Shown here piece after piece: positions 22,020 to 31,334 of a DNA stretch of 37,656 bases. Positions within the stretch are counted from its first letter, which is position 1. Every line of letters begins with the position of its first letter. The stretch comes from an uncultured Oscillospiraceae bacterium (lineage in GTDB: Bacteria; Bacillota; Clostridia; Oscillospirales; Oscillospiraceae). The stretch is taken from positions 1 through 37,656 of the forward strand of contig CAKUBI010000020.1 in assembly GCA_934636865.1 (NCBI GenBank), read 5' to 3'. Made by a program: the position numbers and the translations under genes. The notes under the pieces are model-generated. The model worked only from the letters and a program-made list of their open reading frames with translations, searched no databases and was not told where the DNA came from.

Positions 22020-23153
22020 TCAGACTCTTTCCGAAAGCTTCGTGCTGTATTCGGCGCGGAAGGACGCGAATTCGCCCGCGTCGAGCGCATCGCGGATGCG
22101 CTCCATGAGCTTATTGTAGAAATACAGATTGTGCATCACCGCGAGGCGCAGGGCAAGGATCTCCTCCGCCTTGAAGAGGTGACGCAGGTACGCGCGCGAA
22201 AAGCTGCGGCACACCGGGCAGCCGCACTGCTCGTCGATCGGCCGCTCGTCGAGCTTGTACTTCTCGTTTTTCAGGTTGATCGAGCCGCTCCAGGTGAAGA
22301 GCTTGCCGTGGCGCGCATTGCGCGCAGGCATCACGCAGTCGAAGAAGTCCACGCCGCGCGCCACGCCCTCGATGATGTTCGACGGCGTGCCGACGCCCAT
22401 AAGATAGCGCGGCTTGTCCTGCGGCATGAAGGGCTCGACCGCGTCGATGATGTCGTACATCACCTGCGTCGGCTCGCCGACCGCAAGACCGCCGATGGCG
22501 TAGCCGTCGCAGCCGAGCTTCGCGATCTCCTTCATGTGCCAGATACGCAGATCCTCGAACGTCGCGCCCTGGTTGATACCGAAAAGCATTTGCTGCGGGT
22601 TGACGGTGTCTGGCAAGGCATTCAGCTTGTCATGCTCGATCTTGCAGCGTTCCAGCCAGCGCAGCGTGCGCTCGCAGGACTTCTTGGCATACTCGTAGGG
22701 CGCGGGATTTTCCACGCACTCGTCGAAGGCCATCGCGATATCGCTGCCGAGATTCGACTGGATGCGCATGCTCTCCTCCGGCCCCATGAAGATGCGCCGG
22801 CCGTCGAGGTGTGAGGCAAACGTCACGCCCTCTTCCCTGATCTTACGCAGGCCCGCAAGGGAAAATACTTGAAACCCGCCGCTGTCCGTCAGGATGGGTC
22901 CATCCCAGCACATGAACCTGTGCAGACCACCCATTTGGCGCACCACATCGTCGCCGGGGCGCAGATGCAGGTGGTAGGTGTTGGACAGCTCAATCTGACA
23001 GCCGAGGTCCTTCAGGTCAAACGCGCTCACGCCGCCCTTGATGGCCGCCTGCGTGCCGACGTTCATGAAAACCGGGGTCTGCACCTCTCCGCCGTGCGCG
23101 CATTTGAACTGTCCGCGCCGGGCCTTTCCCTCGTATTTGATGACTTTGAACAT
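22020..23153 (-). CDS. tgt: tRNA-guanine transglycosylase
   Basis: Exchanges G34 for preQ1 in tRNAs with GUN anticodons, an early step of queuosine synthesis. The 377 residues show TPVFMNVGTQAAIKG, the catalytic-loop ILTDSGGFQVFSLAGL, GGLAVGEP, YLMGVGTP and FDCVMPARNARHG (catalytic Asp), plus the C-terminal zinc site CGCPVC...(C, H). All are canonical for bacterial Tgt. Lies 15 bp after queA. Confidence 0.98.
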   Translation of the reverse strand: MFKVIKYEGKARRGQFKCAHGGEVQTPVFMNVGTQAAIKGGVSAFDLKDLGCQIELSNTYHLHLRPGDDVVRQMGGLHRFMCWDGPILTDSGGFQVFSLAGLRKIREEGVTFASHLDGRRIFMGPEESMRIQSNLGSDIAMAFDECVENPAPYEYAKKSCERTLRWLERCKIEHDKLNALPDTVNPQQMLFGINQGATFEDLRIWHMKEIAKLGCDGYAIGGLAVGEPTQVMYDIIDAVEPFMPQDKPRYLMGVGTPSNIIEGVARGVDFFDCVMPARNARHGKLFTWSGSINLKNEKYKLDERPIDEQCGCPVCRSFSRAYLRHLFKAEEILALRLAVMHNLYFYNKLMERIRDALDAGEFASFRAEYSTKLSERV

Positions 23154-23168
23154 AGCTTTTCCTCACTT

Positions 23169-24194
23169 TTAAGAGATGAACATCGCATCGCCAAAGCTGA
23201 AAAAACGGTACTTTTCCTTCACCGCTTCCTCGTAGGCGTGCAGCACGTGCTCGCGTCCCGCGAGCGCCGAGACCAGCATGATGAGCGTGGACTGCGGCAG
23301 GTGGAAATTCGTGATGAGCGCATCCATCACCTTGAAGCGGTAGCCGGGATAGATGTAAATGCTCGTCCAGCCCGCGGACGGCTCCATATGTCCGTCCTCC
23401 TGCGCCCAGCTCTCGAGCGTGCGGCAGGATGTCGTGCCGACGCAGATGACGCGCCCGCCGCTTGCCTTCGTGTCGTTGATGAGCTTTGCTGTCTCAGGCG
23501 GGATGACGCAGTACTCGCTGTGCATGTCGTGCTGCTCGATGTCGTCCTCCTTGACGGGACGGAACGTACCAAGGCCGACGTGCAGCGTCACATAGCCAAG
23601 GTTCACGCCTCTCTTCTGGATCTCTTCCAGAAGCTCGGGCGTAAAGTGCAGGCCCGCCGTCGGCGCGGCCGCGCTGCCCTCGACCTTGGAGTAGACCGTC
23701 TGGTAGCGCTCCTGATCCTGCAGCTCCTCCTTGATATACGGCGGCAGCGGCATCTTGCCGAGCCGCTCGAGCACCTCGAGGAATATCCCCTCGTAGTCGA
23801 ACTTCACCATGCGATTGCCGTCCGGCAGCACGTCCACGACCTCCGCCGTCAGCTCCCCGCCGCCGAAGCGCATTTTCGCGCCCTTGCGCAGGTGCTTGCC
23901 CGGACGCACGATGCACTCCCAGGTCTTGTCGCCCCGGTCGATGAGCAGCAGCACCTCGCACGCGCCGCCGCCCGGCAGGCGCTGGCCGAGGAGCCGCGCC
24001 GGCAGTACGCGGGAATTGTTCAGGATCAGGCAGTCGCCCGGCTTCAAAAACTCCGGCAGCTCATAGAAATGATGGTGCGACAGCTCGCCCGTCTGTTTGT
24101 CAAGGCACATCAGGCGCGAATGGTCGCGCTGCTCGAGCGGCGTCTGCGCGATCAGCTCTTCCGGAAGGTAGTAGTCAAAATCTTTTGTTTTCAT
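23169..24194 (-). CDS. queA: S-adenosylmethionine:tRNA ribosyltransferase-isomerase
   Basis: Transfers and isomerises the ribosyl group of SAM onto preQ1 at tRNA position 34 to give epoxyqueuosine. The 341 residues begin [21 protein letters not shown] and contain [28 protein letters not shown], the [10 protein letters not shown] motif and [17 protein letters not shown], all QueA hallmarks. ATG at 24194 is preferred to longer in-frame options. Sits 19 bp after the SpoIID-like gene. Confidence 0.98.
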   Translation of the reverse strand: MKTKDFDYYLPEELIAQTPLEQRDHSRLMCLDKQTGELSHHHFYELPEFLKPGDCLILNNSRVLPARLLGQRLPGGGACEVLLLIDRGDKTWECIVRPGKHLRKGAKMRFGGGELTAEVVDVLPDGNRMVKFDYEGIFLEVLERLGKMPLPPYIKEELQDQERYQTVYSKVEGSAAAPTAGLHFTPELLEEIQKRGVNLGYVTLHVGLGTFRPVKEDDIEQHDMHSEYCVIPPETAKLINDTKASGGRVICVGTTSCRTLESWAQEDGHMEPSAGWTSIYIYPGYRFKVMDALITNFHLPQSTLIMLVSALAGREHVLHAYEEAVKEKYRFFSFGDAMFIS

Positions 24195-24213
24195 CGTTTG
24201 CTTTCTTTCCGCG

Positions 24214-25782
24214 TTACCGGATCGTAACGCCCGTATAATAAAATTGCAGGATATCGCGATAGGAATAGCCAAGGCCCGCCATCGCGTAGGCGCCCCACTG
24301 GCTCATGCCGACCTGATGGCCGTAGCCGCTGCCGGTGATCGTAAAGCTGCCGCTGCCCGAGCCGCCGGACGCACCACTCTGCCCCAGCGCCGCCGTGCCG
24401 CCTGACGTGATGGCATATGCGCTGCCCGCGATGCTCTTCGTCTGGCCGCTGCCGTCGATGACGCGCATCGTACTAAGATCGACGCTCTCGCCGCTTTCGT
24501 TGACGCTATAGCCGCTGCCGCCCGAGCCGCCGCTGATGGCAAAGCGCTGGCTGCGCAGATTCAGCAGCGACCGGCACGCCTCGCGCGTGAAGGTCCTCTC
24601 GCCGTTCGTTCCGACGAACGTAATGGAATAGACGTTGTCCATGTCCGTCCGCCCGGATACGTACAGGTCCTTCACCGTACCGATGCCATACCCCTTGCTG
24701 TTCAGGAGATTCGTCAGTTCGGCAGCGGTATAGGTCGTGGACCAGCTGTACTTTGGGATGCGGGACGCGACCTGTCCCTCATAGGGGTCGATCTTGCCCT
24801 GCAGATACCCGGCCTCGCTGCCCCAGACGTTCACGCTGCTCTCGCTCGCGCCGCCGTTGCTTGAATAGTAGACCGCGTCCTGCACGAGCGCGCCGTTATA
24901 GTAAAGACAGAGCCCCGCTGTCTGCTCGACCGCAGAATCGGAATACGAGCTGCTCGCCGCCGTGCCCTGATAGACCTGGCAGTGCGTGCCGGCGCAGACG
25001 TCAAAGCCCTGCGCGCGGTGCTTGGTCTGGCTCGCGGCATAGGTGCGCGCGCAGACCGCCTGCGCCTTGAGCGCTTCGATCGGCCAGTCGCTGCTCATTT
25101 CCCAGGGAATAACGCACTTGACGTAGTCCTCCCTGTCCACCACGTTGACGACGCTGATCGCGCCGCCGGTCACGCGCTGGTACTCAAAGCCGCCGTAATA
25201 GCGGTAGCCGCGGAACCACGTCACCGTTTTCTCTCCCGCCTCGATGGGGCGGATGCCGAGCGAATCAAGGCCGCTGCGGTCGAACTCGAAGAGGACCGTG
25301 CTCGTCCCTGTGACGATGACCGTCACGCCCGTGCTGCTGCCGCCCGCGACCGTTCCGGACACGCCGAGCGAGTAGAGCGCGCTCTGCGCGCTGCTATAGT
25401 CGCCGTAGCTGCCCACGCGCGCGACGAACGCGCCGTTATCGTAGGCGGCAAAGCCGCCGTACTGCGCCGCGCGTGCCGCCGCGGACGCATAGTCGTAAAA
25501 CGTCCCGGCAAGCTGCACGTGATAGGTCGTATCCTGCGTGACCGTGATCTTTTCATAGCTCGCCGGCAGCGCCGCGAGCTGCACAAAGCTGCGCGAGGAG
25601 TCGTAATATCCCAGCGCGTAGCCGCCGAAGGGCGAGTAATTCTGCAAATTTGCCTCGCTCATGGCGCTGTCGCCGTATTTTAGCCCCACCTTGAGCATAT
25701 CATGTTCTGCGGCCTGCGCCCCGGCGCACAGCGCGCCGCACAGCAAAAGCGAAAGCAGGAACGTCCTGCACCATTTTTTCAT
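24214..25782 (-). CDS. SpoIID/LytB-family protein with SPOR-like domain
   Basis: An exported 522-residue protein. It has a signal peptide ([24 protein letters not shown]), then a SPOR-like repeat region (about 75-145; [15 protein letters not shown] and [14 protein letters not shown]) expected to bind denuded peptidoglycan. The SpoIID core follows ([33 protein letters not shown], then THCQVYQG and the C-terminal [20 protein letters not shown]). SpoIID is a lytic transglycosylase acting in engulfment; LytB relatives act in vegetative walls. A GS-rich insert (about 435-500) precedes the last motif. The promoter looks like sigma-A and the gene leads the queA-tgt set, so a vegetative role is possible. 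Confidence 0.9.
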   Translation of the reverse strand: MKKWCRTFLLSLLLCGALCAGAQAAEHDMLKVGLKYGDSAMSEANLQNYSPFGGYALGYYDSSRSFVQLAALPASYEKITVTQDTTYHVQLAGTFYDYASAAARAAQYGGFAAYDNGAFVARVGSYGDYSSAQSALYSLGVSGTVAGGSSTGVTVIVTGTSTVLFEFDRSGLDSLGIRPIEAGEKTVTWFRGYRYYGGFEYQRVTGGAISVVNVVDREDYVKCVIPWEMSSDWPIEALKAQAVCARTYAASQTKHRAQGFDVCAGTHCQVYQGTAASSSYSDSAVEQTAGLCLYYNGALVQDAVYYSSNGGASESSVNVWGSEAGYLQGKIDPYEGQVASRIPKYSWSTTYTAAELTNLLNSKGYGIGTVKDLYVSGRTDMDNVYSITFVGTNGERTFTREACRSLLNLRSQRFAISGGSGGSGYSVNESGESVDLSTMRVIDGSGQTKSIAGSAYAITSGGTAALGQSGASGGSGSGSFTITGSGYGHQVGMSQWGAYAMAGLGYSYRDILQFYYTGVTIR

Positions 25783-25855
25783 AGCTTCCTCCCCAGCCGG
25801 TCCGCGGCAGCTTCCGCTTTCCGGCAGATCAGTGTCCATATGAATCGTATTTTAC

Positions 25856-25884
25856 ATTATACGATAATTTTTCTCCGCTTTCAA
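25856..25884 (-). promoter_or_regulatory. Promoter of the SpoIID-like/queA/tgt transcript
   Basis: TTGAAA (25879-25884), 17 bp, TATAAT (25856-25861) on the minus strand. This is a sigma-A consensus and not a sigma-E type. Confidence 0.8.
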
Positions 25885-25955
25885 GCGCATTCCGCATCTT
25901 TTTGCCCGCCAGCAGGATCCGCCCGGCGGGCAGTATCTGAAAAAGGAGTTTTGCC

Positions 25956-26843
25956 ATGAAGCCATGTGTTTTCACCGGCAGCGCCGCTGCCATCGTCACG
26001 CCGTTTCGGAACGGCGCGGTGGACCTTCCTGCCTTCGACCGTCTTGTCGAATGGCAGCTGCGCCGCGGCACCGACGCCATTGTCGTCTGCGGCACGACCG
26101 GCGAGGCCGCGACGCTGAGTCTGGACGAGCGCACTGTGCTCATCGAGCACTGCGTCCGCATCGCAGACGGGCGCGTGCCCGTCATCGCGGGCAGCGGCAC
26201 GAACAGCACCGCGTCCTCCGTCGCGCTTTCGCGCGCCGCGCAGAGCGCCGGGGCTGACGCGCTGCTCACCGTCACGCCGTACTACAATAAGGCGTCGCAA
26301 AGCGGTCTGGTGCGGCATTTTTCCGCCATCGCCGACGCGGTGGACATTCCCGTCATCCTTTATAACGTCCCCTCGCGCACGGGCGTGAGCTGCACGGCGC
26401 AGACCTATCAAAAGCTCGCGGCGCATCCGAATATCGTGGGCGTCAAGGAAGCGAGCGACGATTTCGACCTCATCCAGGATACCCTCGCCCTCTGCCCCGC
26501 CGATTTCACCCTCTGGAGCGGAAACGACGGCTCCACCGCCGCCATCATGGCGCTCGGCGGCAGGGGCGTGATCTCCGTTGCAGCCAATATCGTCCCGCGT
26601 GAGATGCACGAGCTGACGCAGCTCTGCCTGTCCGGCAGCTTTCCAGAAGCTGCCAGGCTCCAGCTCCGCCTGCATGCGCTCATCCGCGCGCTGTTCTGTG
26701 AGGTCAACCCCATCCCCGTCAAGGCAGCGATGGAACGCCTCGGCCTGTGCTCTAGCGAGCTGCGGCTCCCGCTGTGCGCCATTTCCGAGCAGAACCGCAC
26801 GCGTCTCACGTGTGCCATGGAGGACTTCGGCGTGGCGGTATAG
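25956..26843 (+). CDS. dapA: 4-hydroxy-tetrahydrodipicolinate synthase
   Basis: Condenses pyruvate with aspartate semialdehyde, the first step of lysine and diaminopimelate synthesis; the product line also feeds spore dipicolinate. The 295 residues form the expected TIM barrel with VVCGTTGEAATL, the tyrosine motif VILYNVPSRTG, the Schiff-base lysine in VGVKEAS and SGNDGS. AAGGAG lies 9 nt before the ATG. It is the only protein gene on the plus strand. I could not identify a convincing -10/-35 upstream; a GCCCGCC...GGCGGGC hairpin (25904-25931) sits just before the SD. Confidence 0.97.
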   Translation: MKPCVFTGSAAAIVTPFRNGAVDLPAFDRLVEWQLRRGTDAIVVCGTTGEAATLSLDERTVLIEHCVRIADGRVPVIAGSGTNSTASSVALSRAAQSAGADALLTVTPYYNKASQSGLVRHFSAIADAVDIPVILYNVPSRTGVSCTAQTYQKLAAHPNIVGVKEASDDFDLIQDTLALCPADFTLWSGNDGSTAAIMALGGRGVISVAANIVPREMHELTQLCLSGSFPEAARLQLRLHALIRALFCEVNPIPVKAAMERLGLCSSELRLPLCAISEQNRTRLTCAMEDFGVAV

Positions 26844-26848
26844 CGCAT

Positions 26849-26917
26849 ATTCACGCAGCATTCATTTTGCATTCACGCAATATTCATCCGGCATTCACAC
26901 CGCATTCATTGTATTCA
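26849..26917 (+). repeat. Seven ATTCA motifs, six at an exact 11-bp period
   Basis: ATTCA begins at 26849, 26860, 26871, 26882, 26893, 26904 and 26913: five steps of exactly 11 bp, then one of 9. Units look like ATTCAyrCrGC. It starts 5 bp after the dapA stop and ends about 34 bp before the shared terminator. Confidence 0.85.
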
Positions 26918-26950
26918 TTCTGCTTTATCGGCGTTGTGCAATTTGTCAAA

Positions 26951-26989
26951 AAGCAGGTCCCGTGCGGTATTGCCGCACGGGACCTGCTT
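26951..26989. terminator. Bidirectional terminator between dapA and tyrS
   Basis: Perfect 17-bp stem (26951-26967 with 26973-26989) and a 5-nt loop, with T-rich tracts on both outer sides. It serves both convergent genes. Confidence 0.95.
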
Positions 26990-27024
26990 CATTTTTCACG
27001 TTTACAGATCGTAATCGGTCCTGC

Positions 27025-28248
27025 TTACGCCTTAACGCGGTGGAAGACCTTCTTGCCCTTGCGGACGATGACGCCGTCGCCCTCGAAGCGTTCGCGCGCA
27101 AGGCTCTCGTCGATGGACGTGACCTTCACATCGTCGATCGTCACGCCGCCCTGCTGAACCAGGCGGCGCGCCTCGCCGCGGGACGGGCACAGGCCGGTCG
27201 TGACCAGCATGGAAAGAACGTTGATGCCGCCGTTTTCAAAGTCGGTGTCCGTCAGCGTGCTCATCGGCATATTGGCATTATTGCCGCCCGCACCGAACAG
27301 CGCCTTCGCGGCTTCCTCCGCCTTCTTCGCTTCCTCTTCCCCGTGCACGAGCGCGGTGAGCTCGTAGGCGAGGATCTCCTTGGCGCGGTTGAGCTGACTG
27401 CCCTCCCACTTGTCCATCTCGTCGATCTGCTCGAGCGGCAGGAACGTGAGCATGCGGATGCACTTCAAAACATCCTGATCGCCCACGTTGCGCCAGTACT
27501 GGTAGAAGTCGAAGGGGCTGGTCTTGTTCGGGTCGAGCCAGACGGCGTTGCCCGCGGTCTTGCCCATCTTGTGCCCCTGCGAGTCGGTCAGCAGCGTGAT
27601 GGTCATCGCGTGTGCGTCTTTGCCCAGCTTGCGGCGGATGAGCTCCGTGCCGCCGAGCATGTTGGACCACTGGTCGTCGCCGCCAAACTGCATGTTGCAG
27701 CCATAGTGCTGGAAGAGGTAGTAGAAGTCGTAGGACTGCATGATCATGTAGTTGAATTCAAGGAAGGAAAGGCCCTTCTCCATGCGCTGCTCATAGCACT
27801 TCGCGCGCAGCATGTTGTTCACGGAGAAGCATGCGCCCACCTCGCGCAGCAGCTCGATATAGTTGAGGTTCAGCAGCCAGTCGGCGTTGTTGACCATGAT
27901 GGCCTTGCCCTCGCCGAAGTCGATGAAGCGTTCCATCTGCCGCTTGAAGCACTCGGCGTTATGGTTGATGTCCTCCTTGGTGAGCATCTTGCGCATGTCC
28001 GTGCGGCCCGAGGGGTCACCGATCATGGTCGTGCCGCCGCCGATCAGCGCAACGGGCTGGTTGCCCGCCATCTGAAGGCGCTTCATCAGCGTCAGCGCCA
28101 TGAAGTGCCCCGCCGTCAGGCTGTCGGCCGTGCAGTCAAAGCCAATGTAGAACTTGGCCTTGCCCGCGTTGACCATTTCGCGGATCTCTTCCTCGTTCGT
28201 GACCTGCGCCAGCAGGCCGCGCGCCTGCAGCTCTTCGTAAATACCCAT
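27025..28248 (-). CDS. tyrS: Tyrosyl-tRNA synthetase
   Basis: Charges tRNA-Tyr. The 407-residue class I enzyme has KFYIGFDCTADSLTAGHFMAL, GGGTTMIGDPSGRTDMR, FLEFNYMIMQSYDFYYL, the tyrosine-pocket FGGDDQWSN and the KMSKS-type loop HKMGKT. A C-terminal S4 RNA-binding domain covers about 340-407. The HIGH motif reads T45-A-G-H48, lacking the first histidine. Expression is controlled by the T-box leader directly upstream, whose specifier reads TAC (Tyr). SD AGGAGGAA precedes the ATG. Confidence 0.97.
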   Translation of the reverse strand: MGIYEELQARGLLAQVTNEEEIREMVNAGKAKFYIGFDCTADSLTAGHFMALTLMKRLQMAGNQPVALIGGGTTMIGDPSGRTDMRKMLTKEDINHNAECFKRQMERFIDFGEGKAIMVNNADWLLNLNYIELLREVGACFSVNNMLRAKCYEQRMEKGLSFLEFNYMIMQSYDFYYLFQHYGCNMQFGGDDQWSNMLGGTELIRRKLGKDAHAMTITLLTDSQGHKMGKTAGNAVWLDPNKTSPFDFYQYWRNVGDQDVLKCIRMLTFLPLEQIDEMDKWEGSQLNRAKEILAYELTALVHGEEEAKKAEEAAKALFGAGGNNANMPMSTLTDTDFENGGINVLSMLVTTGLCPSRGEARRLVQQGGVTIDDVKVTSIDESLARERFEGDGVIVRKGKKVFHRVKA

Positions 28249-28312
28249 TTGTTGATTCCTCCTATTGTCATTTTTACTTGCTTTCGGACACCCCGGGCGT
28301 TTTCCGGGCAGT

Positions 28313-28581
28313 AAAAAACGCCCTCTGTCCGCATGGACAGAGGGCGAGCATTTCTCGCGGTACCACCTCTGGTTCGCCGCCTTTTCGCAAAGACGGCCTC
28401 ACGGAGTGCCGACACACTCCCGCGCGATAACGGGCGCTCCCGGGGCGCGCCTACTGGAAAATGCTTCGTTCGGGCGCCGGCTCCGCGGTGTATTTGGACA
28501 GCTTTCCTCTCCTTCTTTCACCAGCCGAAGGCTCTCTTTGCAGGAAAAAGCTGCTTACTTCTCCGCTTCATCACCGTAAAC
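28313..28581 (-). promoter_or_regulatory. Tyrosine T-box riboswitch of tyrS
   Basis: A roughly 270-nt leader that senses uncharged tRNA-Tyr. The T-box core AGGTGGTACCGCG is at 28368-28356. The competing terminator pairs 28346-28335 with 28330-28319 (12 bp, 4-nt loop) and is followed by TTTTTT. In stem I the likely specifier is TAC at 28492-28490 (within CAAATACACC), a tyrosine codon matching the downstream gene. Confidence 0.93.
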
Positions 28582-28587
28582 GCGATT

Positions 28588-28616
28588 ATTGTACCCAAAA
28601 GGCCCGCGCTTGTCAA
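28588..28616 (-). promoter_or_regulatory. Promoter of the tyrS T-box transcript
   Basis: TTGACA (28611-28616), 17 bp, TACAAT (28588-28593) on the minus strand. The TGA inside the -35 box is the stop codon of the upstream M28-like gene. Confidence 0.88.
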
Positions 28617-29560
28617 GCCTTTTGCGGACGGTAATTCATGATGAGCCTGCAAAGGCCGTCGCGCAGGAGAGAAACATTCTCCTCGTCGATCTCCTTTGTC
28701 CCGCGCGGCAGGATGCAGCGGCCAAAGCCCGCGACCTTTCTGCACGCGCAGACGGACACGCTGTGCGCGAACGCCGCGTTGTCAGACGGGAAGATGACCT
28801 GCCCGTCGGTCTTCAAAAAGCAGGTCTTCTTTTCGCTGTTGCCGAAATTGTCGTTGATGGCGTCGAGCAGGTCGCCGTCCCAACGGCTCGCCTTGCCCGG
28901 CAGGACCAGCAGCTCGTCTCCCTCTCCGACACAGTCGATCACAAAAACCGGCTTTTCCTTCAGGCAGGGGTACGCGCGGCGCAGGCGCTTTGCGCCCTTG
29001 CTCGCCTGCGTGCCGCCATCCAGAAAGAGGAAGCACACCTCGCCGCGGTAGCGCGGCGTCAGTGCCTTTGCAGCCTCGAGCAGCGTTACGACGCCGGAGG
29101 TGTTGGCGTTGCAGTTGTTTTTCTCGTCCGGGCCGTACTTGGGATAAAAAAGCGTCACGGCCAGAAGCAGCAGAAAAAGCGGCAGCGTCATATTCGGGAG
29201 GTTCAACGGGAACGTCACCGCAAGCGAAACAAGAAAGCTCCCCGCCAGCACCAGCAGCGGAAACAGCATCTGATAGAGCAAAAACGTCAGCGGCCGCGCG
29301 GGGCAGATGAGCGGCGGCAGGAGCTCCCGCACGCCGGTGTCGTAATGCGCCGCAAGGACGATCTTCGCCTTTTCGATATCGCCCACGACCACGTTCGTCA
29401 CGCTGCCGCCCACGCTCAGCGCGCTCTCCCCGCTCTCGAGCTTCGGCGTGTAGCCCATCTCCTTGAGCGTGTGGACGAGCCATGTGCGAAATTCCAGCTT
29501 CTGCTTTTCCTTGCGCCGCACCGAAAAATCCCGCTCGATGCGCGCGGCAAACTCATTCAT
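28613..29560 (-). CDS. M28-fold membrane protein with degenerate metal site
   Basis: The 315 residues resemble M28 (aminopeptidase-like) metallopeptidases split by two membrane segments (about 91-116 and 123-140). Conserved parts are IVLAAHYDTG (H72, D74), a SGVVTLLEAAKAL helix (155-167) and CFLFLDGG. Key ligands are missing: no acidic residue at 147-156 before SG where the bridging Asp belongs, the catalytic Glu pair replaced by Gly-Thr (DGGT, 181-184), and the C-terminal SDH turned into SDN (259-261). It is thus probably a non-catalytic relative. It lies 60 bp after recN and may be co-transcribed. Confidence 0.65.
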   Translation of the reverse strand: MNEFAARIERDFSVRRKEKQKLEFRTWLVHTLKEMGYTPKLESGESALSVGGSVTNVVVGDIEKAKIVLAAHYDTGVRELLPPLICPARPLTFLLYQMLFPLLVLAGSFLVSLAVTFPLNLPNMTLPLFLLLLAVTLFYPKYGPDEKNNCNANTSGVVTLLEAAKALTPRYRGEVCFLFLDGGTQASKGAKRLRRAYPCLKEKPVFVIDCVGEGDELLVLPGKASRWDGDLLDAINDNFGNSEKKTCFLKTDGQVIFPSDNAAFAHSVSVCACRKVAGFGRCILPRGTKEIDEENVSLLRDGLCRLIMNYRPQKA

Positions 29561-29620
29561 CCGTTTTTCCTTTCCCGCAGGAGCGGCAAAGGCCGCTTCT
29601 TTCTGTTGAGTATTTTCACT

Positions 29621-31306
29621 TCATTGCAGTTTATTCTTAAAGGCTTCCGCCGCACTCAGCAGCTCCTCTGCGCCGGAGAGCATCGTCTCGCTCGGATGGT
29701 CTCCCCCGCTCAGACGCGCGATCTCCGCGCGGCGCGCCGCGCGGTCCAGCTCGCGCACGCGCGTGAGCGTGCGGCCGTTTTCCTCGCCCTTTTCCACGCC
29801 GAAGTGCACGTCCGCCATCGCCGCAAGCTGCGGCAGATGCGTCACGCACAGGACCTGCCGGATGCGCGAGAGCCGCGCGAGCTTTTCCGCCACGCGCTGC
29901 GCCGCCCGGCCCGAAACGCCGGTATCGACCTCGTCGAACACCATGGTCATCACGCTGTCCTGCTCGGCCAGCACATTTTTGAGCGCCAGCATGATGCGCG
30001 ACAGCTCGCCGCCGGACGCGATCTTCTGGATCGGGCGCAGCGCTTCGCCCACGTTGGCGGACATCAGGAACGCAACCGCGTCCGCGCCGTCCTCCGAAAG
30101 CGCCTTTTCCTCAAATTCGATGGAAAAGCGCATCTTCGGCATGTCAAGCTCGGACAATTCCCGGGAAATACGCGCTTCCAGCTCCTTCGCCGCCTCGCGG
30201 CGTTTGTCGGAAAGCGCCTTCGCCGCTTTCCGCGCTGCCTGCTCCTGCGTCTGCAGCTTCTGCGCAAGCTGGGCAAGGCGGTCGTCGGCATACTCGATGC
30301 GGTCGAGTTCATCGCGCGACCTTTCGAGATAGGCGAGCATCTCCTCAACGCTCGTGCCATACTTCTTTTTCAGCCGGTAAAGCTGGTCGCAGCGCGACTC
30401 CACCGCGTCCAGCTCCTGCGGAGAGAAGTCGTATTCATCCTTTTTGTCGCGGATCGTCTCCGCAAGGTCATATGCTTCACAGCGTAGCGCTTCCAAGCGG
30501 TCCGAGAGTTCAACAAACTCGTCGCCAAGGCTGCGCAGACCGCGCAGCGCATCCTCCGCCTCCTTGATGGCGGACACCGCGCCAAGGCCCTCGTCGCCGC
30601 CGTTCAGGCAGGTGTCCGCCTCGGAAATGGCAGCGATGAACTTCTCGCCGTTGCGCAGGATATTGCGCCGGGCGAGGAGCGCTTCCTCCTCCCCCTCCTG
30701 CAAATCCGCACGCTCCAGCTCGCCGATCTGGTGGCGCAGCACATCGACGCGGCGGGCCTTTTCCGCCTCGTCCATTTTGAGCGCGTCCATCTCGCGGCGC
30801 GTCGCGCGCCACGCGTCGTAACAGGCACGGTAGTCCTCCATCGCCCCGTCCACGCGGCCGAAGCGGTCAAGGTAGACAAGGTGCTGCTCCTCGTCAAGCA
30901 GCTGCTGCCCATCGTGCTGACCGTGGATGTTGAGAAGGCTCGCCCCGATGCGCTTGAGCTGCGCGACCGTCACCGGCCGTCCGTTCACGCGGCAGATATT
31001 TTTCCCGTCGCCGTACAGCTCGCGCTGCAAAAGAAGCGTCCCGCCCTCCTCCGGGGCAAAGCCGTTTTCGGCAAGGCCCGGAAGAGAGCCCGGCACGGCG
31101 CTGAATTCCGCGCTGACAAAGGCCTTCTCCGCGCCCGTGCGGATCAGCTCGCGCGATGTGCGCTGGCCCAGCACCGCGCCAAGCGCGTCGATCACGATGG
31201 ATTTGCCCGCGCCGGTCTCGCCGGTCAGCGCGTTGAAGCCGCGCCCGAAGGAAATGTCCGCGCGCTCGATGATCGCAATATTTTCAATGTGCAAAAGCTC
31301 AAGCAT
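29621..31306 (-). CDS. recN: DNA repair protein RecN
   Basis: An SMC-like ATPase acting early in double-strand-break repair. The 561 residues have the N-terminal ATPase half (MLELLHIENIAIIERADISFGRGFNALTGETGAGKS, Walker A), a long coiled-coil middle rich in Glu/Arg/Ala, and the C-terminal half with IASGGELSRIMLALK (signature) and MVFDEVDTGVSGRAAQRVAEKL (Walker B). SD AGGAGAA precedes the ATG. It is downstream of argR, as in other Bacillota. Confidence 0.98.
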   Translation of the reverse strand: MLELLHIENIAIIERADISFGRGFNALTGETGAGKSIVIDALGAVLGQRTSRELIRTGAEKAFVSAEFSAVPGSLPGLAENGFAPEEGGTLLLQRELYGDGKNICRVNGRPVTVAQLKRIGASLLNIHGQHDGQQLLDEEQHLVYLDRFGRVDGAMEDYRACYDAWRATRREMDALKMDEAEKARRVDVLRHQIGELERADLQEGEEEALLARRNILRNGEKFIAAISEADTCLNGGDEGLGAVSAIKEAEDALRGLRSLGDEFVELSDRLEALRCEAYDLAETIRDKKDEYDFSPQELDAVESRCDQLYRLKKKYGTSVEEMLAYLERSRDELDRIEYADDRLAQLAQKLQTQEQAARKAAKALSDKRREAAKELEARISRELSELDMPKMRFSIEFEEKALSEDGADAVAFLMSANVGEALRPIQKIASGGELSRIMLALKNVLAEQDSVMTMVFDEVDTGVSGRAAQRVAEKLARLSRIRQVLCVTHLPQLAAMADVHFGVEKGEENGRTLTRVRELDRAARRAEIARLSGGDHPSETMLSGAEELLSAAEAFKNKLQ

Positions 31307-31334
31307 CGCTCATTCTCCTGCAAAAATTCTGTGG

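Noticed and set aside
28589..30487. A 632-codon open frame on the plus strand
   Set aside because: It lies opposite recN and the M28-like gene, has no SD or family features, and its His/Arg/Ala-rich make-up is that of antisense frames in GC-rich DNA. The same holds for the long plus-strand frames at 26674-28314, 22869-24227, 19055-20197 and 20326-21987.
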